Assembly: GCA_031256115.1 (NCBI GenBank)
Contig: JAIRRF010000268.1
Span: 1-8,999 of the forward strand
Origin: Treponema sp.
GTDB lineage: Bacteria; Spirochaetota; Spirochaetia; Treponematales; Breznakiellaceae
Length of the DNA stretch: 8,999 nt
Reading direction: 5' to 3'
The notes under the pieces were generated by a model. That model had not been told where the DNA came from, made no database searches, and saw only the letters and a program-made list of their open reading frames with translations. The position numbers and the translations under genes were made by a program. The first letter of the stretch is position 1, and every line of letters starts with the position of its first letter. Below, piece by piece: positions 1-6,200 of this stretch.

Positions 1-532
1 CCCCATTCAGCGTCAGCGTCCCTTCCAGGGGAGTAAGGAGAACTGTGCCGTCTTCGGCCAGGGAGAACGAGCAGTGCCTTTTGGCGAGGGTGCTGTCTGT
101 AAGCGCCACATCACATTCCATTGCCGAGCCGATAACGTGCTCGCCGGCTTCGAAGGCTGCTTCCGCTCCGGCGTTGCGGGAGGCATCGGCAATGACCTTA
201 AGGTCCCTTTCCACACCGTAACGGTTGCCGTGGCTAAGAAAAATTTTCCGGGAAGTACTGCCTGTTCCGGCAATCTCCAGTATCTGGGTATCGGGACTGG
301 AAAGGTTAAAATCCCCATTGCCCCGGACTTTGTACCAGGGAACTGTAAAGCCTCCATAGGCGGATGCGGTGTCCAGATCATTTGCGCCGTCTCCCAGGAA
401 AATTGCAGCCCCAAAGACCTGGTCTCCCGTCAAATGTATTTGACTCCCAGCCCAGCTTAGAACTGCCGCCAAGGCCGGCACATTACCATGTGAATCGGAG
501 ATTACCAGAATTGATGAATTAGCCGGAATCAC
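1..532 (-). CDS. YfcE/MJ0936-like metallophosphoesterase N-terminus running in frame into an FHA-like segment (3' end beyond window)
   Basis: Reading from a GTG at 532, the frame stays open for 177 codons to the window edge. Residues 8-125 carry the calcineurin-like phosphoesterase motifs in order: ISDSHGN (11-17), LGD (46-48), VRGNGDF (69-75) and LSHGNRYGV (99-107), as in the small YfcE/MJ0936 phosphodiesterases that bind two metal ions. The GHTH motif that should follow soon after GAEAA (122-126) is missing. Instead, residues 127-177 (EHVIGSAMECDVAL, then DSTLAKRHCSF, then a LEG...LNG end) resemble an FHA fold, with Ser in place of the usual phosphothreonine-binding Arg after the first Gly. 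That variant recalls the degenerate FHA domain of SctD/YscD-type proteins, but this is a weak inference. An in-frame TAA at 547-545 and no ATG before codon 138 fix the GTG start; GAGG lies 4 bases upstream. The phosphoesterase call is good; whether the fusion is real is unsettled. Confidence 0.72.
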   Translation of the reverse strand, partial: MIPANSSILVISDSHGNVPALAAVLSWAGSQIHLTGDQVFGAAIFLGDGANDLDTASAYGGFTVPWYKVRGNGDFNLSSPDTQILEIAGTGSTSRKIFLSHGNRYGVERDLKVIADASRNAGAEAAFEAGEHVIGSAMECDVALTDSTLAKRHCSFSLAEDGTVLLTPLEGTLTLNG

Positions 533-570
533 TCTTCCTCTATCTTAAATAAAAAGCAAAAATTGGTTAA

Positions 571-580
571 TATATATATA
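571..580 (+). repeat. (TA)5 dinucleotide run directly before the Na+/Pi transporter start
   Basis: Five TA units end two bases before the ATG at 582, inside the 49-bp gap between the two divergent start codons. No purine-rich Shine-Dalgarno sequence is visible in the gap on the plus strand. No convincing -35/-10 pair was found for either gene here, so the promoters remain unassigned. Confidence 0.6.
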
Positions 581-581
581 A

Positions 582-2267
582 ATGGAAAGTCTTGGCAACT
601 TTTTTATTATAGCAGGTAGTTTGGGCCTTTTCCTGTATGGGATGAAGGTAATGAGCGACGGCGTCCAGCAGGCCGCAGGCCAGCGCATGCAGAAAGTACT
701 GACTTTCATGACAGGACGCAGGCTAAGCGCTGTTTTTACCGGATTCGGGATAACCGCGATTGTCCAATCATCTTCGGCAACCACTGTTATGGTGGTGGCT
801 TTTGTGAACGCCGGTCTTCTGACTCTTAAACAGGCTATTGGTGTAATCATGGGGGCGAATATCGGCACCACAGTAACCGCCTGGCTAGTGTCTCTTATCG
901 GCTTTTCTCTTAAGTTAAGCGCTCTGGCTCTGCCGGCGGTGGGTATAGGCTTTGTGATGTCGGTGCTAAAATGGCCCAAATGGAAACACTGGGGAACAAC
1001 GATCCTGGGCTTCGGCCTTCTCTTTATGGGGCTGGATTTTCTTACCAGAGCCATGCCCCGGCTCTCACCGGAAACCCTGGCATTTATCACAGCCTATTCC
1101 GATATGGGCTTTACATCGGTACTTTTGGGAGCAGCCGTTGGCACGGTGATTACCGTGATCATCCATTCATCATCTGCTGCTACGGCGATCATCCTGACCA
1201 TGGCCCATGAGGGACTGATCAATTATGAAATGGCGGTGGCCATGATCCTGGGGGCAAACATCGGTACGACCATAGATGCGGCCCTGGCTTCCATCGGAGC
1301 AAAGCCTGTGGCCAAACAGGCTGCGCTGGTACATGTACTTTTCAATGTGTTTGGAACCATCTGGGCGCTGGCATTATTCCAGCCATTCTTAACCCTGGTG
1401 GATTTTATTACTCCCTATTCTCCAACTTCGGGAATACTCATTACCAATCATCTTGCCATGGCCCATACTATGTTTAATACCATAAACACAATCATTTTCC
1501 TGCCCTTTGTGAATCAGTTTGCCCTTTTGGTCAGTAAAATTATCAGGGACAAAGGCCGGGTGGAAAAAGAAAAACACTACACCCTGGCCTATTCATCCGG
1601 TACATTCCAGGATTCACCTGAACTGAACATAGTCCGGGCGGAAAAAGAGATCCGGGACATGGCAAGCCTGGCTTCTTTCATGTATGGCAGGATAAGCGAG
1701 GTGTTGTCCACCCTTAAGGAAAACCCCGAAAAGGAAAAAGCCGTGGCAACCCTGACGGCGGAACTGCGGGAAAAGGAAAATTATGCCGATGAAATGCGGG
1801 ACGAATTAACCCGCTTTTTAATGGAATGTACCCATCACCAGCTTAGCGACCAATCGGAACGGCGTATATCCCGGCTTTTGTGGATCGTAGCGGATCTGGA
1901 AAGTATGACCGATGATTGTTATAGTCTAAGTTTTCTGCTGCAACGGAGTGTGTTGAAAGACCGGGTCTTTTCCGGCGCTTCGATGAAGGCTTTGGCGCCC
2001 TACACAAAATTGGTCGGGGACTTTATGGACTTTGTGCAGACCAGGCTTGGCAGGGCATTGACCCCTGAAGAAGCGGAACAGGCGACGCTTATAGAGGATT
2101 GGATCGACAAAGCCCGGAACAAACTGCGGAAATACGGACAAAAGCGCATTATTGAAGGCGAAAATATCAAAAGAGAACTACTCTTTATAGACTTTGTCCG
2201 CCGCCTGGAACGGCTGGGCGATTACTGTTACCACATCTCCGGGGCCCTGGCCCATATGAATGATTAG
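582..2267 (+). CDS. Na+/phosphate cotransporter, NptA/PNaS family, with C-terminal PhoU-like domain
   Basis: Predicted inner-membrane protein of 561 residues that would couple inorganic phosphate uptake or efflux to the sodium gradient. The membrane half (about 1-320) shows the inverted repeat typical of SLC34/NptA carriers: QSSSATT (62-68) with GANIGTT (91-97), then HSSSAAT (195-201) with GANIGTT (224-230). The first residue of the second QSSS motif is His, not Gln. Several hydrophobic segments surround them. From about 345 to 560 the protein is soluble and helical and ends in ERLGDYCYHISGAL, like the helical repeat of PhoU, a common C-terminal extension of bacterial members. Length is usual for this two-part form. 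The ATG is fixed because TAA (579-581) precedes it in frame. No neighbour is a pst or pho gene, so regulation by phosphate cannot be read from context. The family is clear; transport direction is not. Confidence 0.93.
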   Translation: MESLGNFFIIAGSLGLFLYGMKVMSDGVQQAAGQRMQKVLTFMTGRRLSAVFTGFGITAIVQSSSATTVMVVAFVNAGLLTLKQAIGVIMGANIGTTVTAWLVSLIGFSLKLSALALPAVGIGFVMSVLKWPKWKHWGTTILGFGLLFMGLDFLTRAMPRLSPETLAFITAYSDMGFTSVLLGAAVGTVITVIIHSSSAATAIILTMAHEGLINYEMAVAMILGANIGTTIDAALASIGAKPVAKQAALVHVLFNVFGTIWALALFQPFLTLVDFITPYSPTSGILITNHLAMAHTMFNTINTIIFLPFVNQFALLVSKIIRDKGRVEKEKHYTLAYSSGTFQDSPELNIVRAEKEIRDMASLASFMYGRISEVLSTLKENPEKEKAVATLTAELREKENYADEMRDELTRFLMECTHHQLSDQSERRISRLLWIVADLESMTDDCYSLSFLLQRSVLKDRVFSGASMKALAPYTKLVGDFMDFVQTRLGRALTPEEAEQATLIEDWIDKARNKLRKYGQKRIIEGENIKRELLFIDFVRRLERLGDYCYHISGALAHMND

Positions 2268-2366
2268 CGGGAATCAAGACGGGATTGTTATTTTAATCTC
2301 TGAATATTTCTTCCCCGGTACAAGACGTTTGAGGGTCCGGCGGGCGAAAATCCGAGAAGTTCTTTG

Positions 2367-2383
2367 CAGTTAAATATAAACTG
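2367..2383. repeat. Inverted repeat CAGTT-N7-AACTG
   Basis: CAGTT at 2367-2371 and AACTG at 2379-2383 are exact inverted copies around an A+T-only centre. The same half-sites recur with a longer spacer at 2552-2571, which suggests a shared binding motif, but five-base arms are short enough to occur by chance. Confidence 0.45.
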
Positions 2384-2452
2384 TGTCATATTAATACACT
2401 GATATGGTCAAAAATACCCAATTTGATTCATTTAGACTAAAAATTTATCTTG

Positions 2453-2480
2453 TCTCATTGATCTTGATATCTCAATGAGA
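2453..2480. repeat. Perfect 9-bp inverted repeat TCTCATTGA-N10-TCAATGAGA
   Basis: The arms at 2453-2461 and 2472-2480 are exact reverse complements. The right part also contains an 11-base palindrome, TCTCAATGAGA (2470-2480). It lies about 150 bases upstream of the expected hsp20 transcription start, a normal distance for a sigma-54 enhancer site. The alternative is a weak terminator for the upstream transporter gene, since a run of six T follows at 2492-2497. Confidence 0.6.
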
Positions 2481-2538
2481 GGAATCTTCGGTTTTTTCAT
2501 ACATAGGGGCGTAAAATCTTAAAGTTTTTTGGAAAAAT

Positions 2539-2551
2539 CTCACTAAATGAG
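2539..2551. repeat. Short inverted repeat CTCA-N5-TGAG
   Basis: CTCA (2539-2542) and TGAG (2548-2551) repeat the half-site seen in the 2453-2480 element, with T at 2538 giving a full TCTCA on the left arm. It is centred roughly 80 bases before the expected hsp20 transcription start. Weak alone; reported because of the shared half-site. Confidence 0.3.
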
Positions 2552-2572
2552 CAGTTTTCGAAGAAAAACTGC
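2551..2572. repeat. Inverted repeat GCAGTTTT-N6-AAAACTGC
   Basis: Eight-base perfect arms at 2551-2558 and 2565-2572 enclose a six-base loop. It lies about 25 bases upstream of the -24 element. No T-run follows on the plus strand, so a terminator role for upstream transcripts is unlikely; a protein-binding site near the promoter is a more natural reading. Confidence 0.55.
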
Positions 2573-2597
2573 ATAGCAATTCGTTAGGATTCCACAC

Positions 2598-2614
2598 TTG
2601 GCACAGATATTGCT
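2598..2614 (+). promoter_or_regulatory. Sigma-54 (RpoN) -24/-12 promoter for hsp20
   Basis: TTGGCAC (2598-2604), five bases, then TTGCT (2610-2614). The invariant GG (2600-2601) and GC (2612-2613) are exactly ten bases apart, as sigma-54 recognition requires. The match to the known consensus TGGCACG-N4-TTGCW fails only at the G after CAC. Transcription would start near 2625, giving a leader of about 50 bases to the GTG start. Sigma-54 promoters need an enhancer-binding ATPase; candidate sites lie upstream. No equally good sigma-70 promoter was seen close to the gene. Confidence 0.78.
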
Positions 2615-2664
2615 AGTAAATAAACAGAACCTTTGTTAAAGGTAAAAAAGTTAATTCAAAATGC

Positions 2665-2670
2665 GGAGGA
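2665..2670 (+). promoter_or_regulatory. Shine-Dalgarno GGAGGA that sets the hsp20 start at GTG 2676
   Basis: GGAGGA ends five bases before GTG at 2676. This site would lie inside the coding region if the upstream in-frame ATG at 2661 were used, and that ATG has no ribosome-binding sequence at a workable distance (the nearest AAGG is about 20 bases away). The GTG is therefore the better start. Confidence 0.8.
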
Positions 2671-2675
2671 CTATT

Positions 2676-3107
2676 GTGAAAACTGTATCACTTTACCGAC
2701 CCTTAAATGTGATGGATCAACTGCTGGAATCATTTTTTGATTCCTCCCTTGTTCCATTTACGGGAAACCCTGTATTAAGCAAGCTGCCCTTGGTGGATGT
2801 TCAGGAAACTGCCGATGCCTATTTGGTAGAGGCAGAACTGCCCGGCATTGACGAAAAGCAGATTAAGGTACAGGTGGATGGAGCCAAACTTATCATTGAA
2901 ACCGGCAAAGACGGGGAAAAAAAGGAAGAAAAAGACGGTAATTTCCTTATCAGGGAACGCCGGAATGTTTCCTTTAGCCGTTCCTTTACTCTGCCGGAAA
3001 ACGCTGATACTGAATCGGTATCGGCGGTCTTAAAGAACGGGATCCTTTCTCTGGAAGTAAAGAAACGGACAGGAAACATCAGGCGGCTTATTGAGATTAA
3101 TGCCTAA
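2676..3107 (+). CDS. Hsp20/alpha-crystallin family small heat-shock protein
   Basis: Cytoplasmic ATP-independent holdase of 143 residues (from the GTG) expected to bind unfolding proteins and form oligomers. A short N-terminal arm (about 1-37, with LNVMDQLLESFFDSS) precedes the alpha-crystallin domain at 38-130: PLVDVQETADAYLVEAELPG, a charged Lys/Glu-rich loop (near 78-88), NFLIRERRNVSFSRSF, and the GILSLEV strand (122-128) with the typical G-x-L motif. The tail has an I-x-I motif (IEI, 139-141), which docks neighbouring dimers. Length is normal for a bacterial class A-like member. The gene stands alone, between its own sigma-54 promoter and a strong hairpin. Sigma-54 control is unusual for this family, where sigma-32, CIRCE/HrcA or ROSE-type control is better known; no CIRCE element was seen. 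An upstream ATG (2661) would add five residues. Confidence 0.95.
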   Translation: MKTVSLYRPLNVMDQLLESFFDSSLVPFTGNPVLSKLPLVDVQETADAYLVEAELPGIDEKQIKVQVDGAKLIIETGKDGEKKEEKDGNFLIRERRNVSFSRSFTLPENADTESVSAVLKNGILSLEVKKRTGNIRRLIEINA

Positions 3108-3135
3108 ATAGTAGCCGCGAGAGATTATCGGAATA

Positions 3136-3171
3136 GGGCTGGACGGAAAGTAAAAACTTTTCGTCCAGCTC
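3136..3171 (+). terminator. Strong hairpin terminator after hsp20
   Basis: The arms 3136-3150 and 3157-3171 can pair over 15 bp (13 Watson-Crick, two G-U), with the core CTGGACG/CGTCCAG and a six-base loop. Only CCCCTTCTT follows, so the U-tract is poor; termination may be partial, or the hairpin may mainly protect the mRNA 3' end. Confidence 0.7.
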
Positions 3172-3205
3172 CCCCTTCTTAATACCACTGTACATAGCGC
3201 CAGGC

Positions 3206-3234
3206 GTGACAATTATTCTTTTTCCCTGTATAAT
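3206..3234 (+). promoter_or_regulatory. Near-consensus sigma-70-type promoter for the hybrid kinase
   Basis: GTGACA (3206-3211, five of six matches to TTGACA) and a perfect TATAAT (3229-3234) are separated by the optimal 17 bases. Transcription should start near 3241, leaving only about 14 untranslated bases before the ATG at 3255. No good Shine-Dalgarno lies in that leader; the only AGG (3241-3243) is 11 bases from the ATG. Confidence 0.75.
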
Positions 3235-3254
3235 CACTTCAGGTCGTGTAAGCT

Positions 3255-6200
3255 ATGCCGGATAAAAACTTTTTGGGGAAAACAATAATACCAGCAACAA
3301 TACTCCTGGTTGCATTGGTTATTATCCTGAATATATTTTTATCAGTCAGATTTATCGGGTTCAGTGATTCCCTGATAGAAGAAAAACTATTGGCGGATAT
3401 AAACAGCTTAAAACTTTATCTTGATGATAGTTCGGGAAATACCAGGGCATCGGCAGTATCTATGGCGATTAATCCTGATGCCATAAAAGCAATAAAAGAC
3501 CGTGATATGAATGAGTTGTTAAAGGTATGTATTCCCATGCTGGATATTTACCGGATAAATTATTTCACCGTATGCGACAAAGACGGGATAGTATTGCTAA
3601 GAACCTATGATCCGGAAAATTTCGGTGATTCGATTTTAAATCAGCAAAATGTGCAGGACGCGCTGGCCGGTAATGTGTCTACCTATTATGAATCGGGAAC
3701 CGCCATAAAGGTTGCTGTCCGCACCGGGGCGCCCGTATATGATACTAACGGCAATTTGATAGGCGTTATTTCGGCGGGTGTAAGATTTGATCTGGACAGC
3801 GCAGTGGAAAAACTTAAAACGCTTTTTCATTCCGAGGTTACTGTTTATTTAGGCAGTAGAAGGATTGCTTCAACGATTACCATGGAGGGAAAAAGTGTTA
3901 TAGGAACAGAGCTCGACCCGCGTATTGCGAAAACCGTTATAGAAGACAAGCAGATATATTCCGGCGATACGGTAATCCTTGGCGAAAAATACAAGACTTT
4001 TTATATGCCGTTGGTGAATGCCAAGAATGAAGCTTTTGCAGCGATCTCTTTGGGTATGCCCATGTCGGCGTTAATTAAACATACCAATATAGCTATTTTA
4101 CAGGGAATTATTATTGGTTTGGCCGGGCTTGTTGTTTTCTTTATTTTATTGTTTCTCATTAACAATGAAAAGCGCCAGCTTAAACAAATGGTCAAGGAAA
4201 TTAAACACAGGGATACCCTGTTGGGCGCCGGAAACCGTTTGGCCACCGCTTTGCTTTCTGCTGCGGAAAATGAAAGGTTTGAGGATTCTCTGTTGTCCGG
4301 CATGGAGCAGATTGGTATGTGTATGGATGCCGACCGTGTTCAGATCTGGGAGAACGAGACAATAAATAACGAATTATTTTTTGTGCATAAATACGAATGG
4401 CTCAGCGAAACCGGCAAACAAAAAGTACCCGTCCCAATTGGTTTGAACTTCCCATATACTTCCATACAGGAATGGAAAGAACTCTTTTTAAACGGCGGCC
4501 ATGTCAATGCGCCTTTGTCCGCATTGGCGCCGGGTGAACGGGAGTTTCTGAATATTTATGAAATGAAATCCATTGTTATTGTTCCGTTGTTTTTACATGA
4601 TAAATTCTGGGGCTTTTTCAGTATTGATGACTGCCGCAATGAACGTTTTTTTTCCGGTGACGAAATAGACATCCTGCGTTCTGCCGGCCTGATGATGGTT
4701 AATGCCCTGTTACGTCAGGAGATGACACAAAATATCCTTGATGCCAATAATGCCAAGAGCCATTTCCTTGCCAAAATGAGCCACGAGATGCGTACACCGC
4801 TGAACGCCATAATCGGATTGTCCGAATTAACCCTGGAAACAGAAAGAATAAATGAAGAAGCCGGCATCAACCTCGAAAAGATTAGCAGCGCCGGCAGGAC
4901 CCTGCTCAGTACGGTTAATGACATTCTTGACATATCAAAGATTGAGGCGGGGAAGTTTGAGCTTGTCCCTGTTGAATACGATTTGCCAAGCCTGCTCAAT
5001 GACACCGTAACCCAATGTATCATGCATATAGGAGAAAAACCTATCCAGTTTTTGCTGAATGTAGACGAAAAACTTCCCGCACAGTTGTATGGTGATGAAT
5101 TAAGGATCAAGCAAATCTGCAATAATCTTTTATCGAATGCCCTGAAATATACCAGAAAAGGGTCAGTGGAATTAAAGATAAACTGCGAACCGGAATCAGG
5201 CCGATTGCAGGCAGCCGAAGGAGAAACGGTCTGGTTGATTGTCCAGGTCCGGGATACCGGCATAGGAATCAGCCCGGAAAACATCGGCAAGTTATTTGAC
5301 GAATACGCCCAGATGGACACAAGGGAAAACAGAAAAATTATGGGAACCGGGCTTGGCCTTCCGATTGTAAAAAAGATGGTTGAGCAAATGGGCGGCTTAA
5401 TTTCTGTTGAAAGCGAATACGGAAAGGGCAGTGCTTTTACGATAAGGCTTCCGCAAAAATATGTTACAGACAAGACAATCGGACAGGAAATGGCAAATAA
5501 TCTTAAAAACTTCAAATACTCCGATCAAAAACGTAAACTGGGTTCCAAACTGACAAAGATTAAACTTCCCTACGCCCGGGTGCTGGTTGTGGACGACGTG
5601 GCAACCAATCTTGATGTTGCCAGAGGTCTGATGAAGCCCTATGGCATGGTGATTGACTGTATACAAAGCGGCCAGGAGGCCATTGATGCCATTCGGGATG
5701 AATCAATTCGCTACAACGCAGTATTCATGGACCATATGATGCCGGAAATGGACGGAATTGAAGCTACAAGAATAATCCGCGAAGAAATTGGTACTGAATA
5801 TGCCAAAACCGTACCGATTATTGCGCTGACAGCCAACGCAATTGTGGGAAATGAAGATATGTTTTTGAGCAAAGGTTTCCAGGCGTTCATATCCAAACCT
5901 ATTGAGATTGCGCGTCTTGATGCGGTTATACATCATTGGGTACGGGACAAGGAACAGGAAAAACTGTTTGAGGAACATCATATTCCAGCCGAATCAGACA
6001 AAAAGAGCGATCTTTTTCAACTGGCGCCCGGTATGGAAATTGCCGGTTTGAATACAAAAAAGGGGATAGAACGTTTTGGCGGAGATGAGGATGCATATAT
6101 CGATGTTTTACGCTCTTTTGTAACAAATACCCCGCAGCTACTTGAAACAGTCAAAACAGTTTCAATGGAAAGTCTGCCGAATTATGCAATAACGATTCAT

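Larger units (their letters stand above)
2268..2675 (+). other. Non-coding region between the transporter and hsp20, rich in inverted repeats
   Basis: About 400 bases with no credible coding frame; most of it is clearly more A+T-rich than the flanking genes. It holds three or four inverted repeats (2367-2383, 2453-2480, 2539-2551, 2551-2572), a sigma-54 promoter (2598-2614) and the ribosome-binding site of hsp20. There is no clear intrinsic terminator directly after the transporter stop; the first possible one is the hairpin at 2453-2480, whose T-run (2492-2497) lies 11 bases too far downstream to be convincing. No tRNA-like fold was recognised. Confidence 0.8.

Noticed and set aside
13..414. 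Open frame on the minus strand, 133 codons
   Set aside because: It overlaps the phosphoesterase frame on the same strand, is rich in Pro, Trp and Arg with no recognisable motif, and lacks a ribosome-binding site; it is an out-of-frame shadow.
74..460. Open frame on the plus strand opposite the phosphoesterase, 128 codons
   Set aside because: Antisense shadow of a gene with clear family motifs; the translated product shows no recognisable domain.
2453..2497. Intrinsic terminator for the transporter
   Set aside because: The hairpin is good, but the T-run starts 11 bases after the stem, too far for a standard terminator; kept as an inverted repeat instead.
2598..2616. CIRCE (HrcA) operator before hsp20
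   Set aside because: The TTGGCAC...TGCTAG stretch superficially recalls half-sites of CIRCE (TTAGCACTC-N9-GAGTGCTAA), but arms and spacing do not match; the sigma-54 consensus fits far better.
4715..5515. Long minus-strand open frame of 266 codons inside the kinase gene
   Set aside because: It lies opposite the HisKA/HATPase region, whose motifs are unambiguous; its Ser/Pro/Ile-rich product is typical of an antisense shadow.
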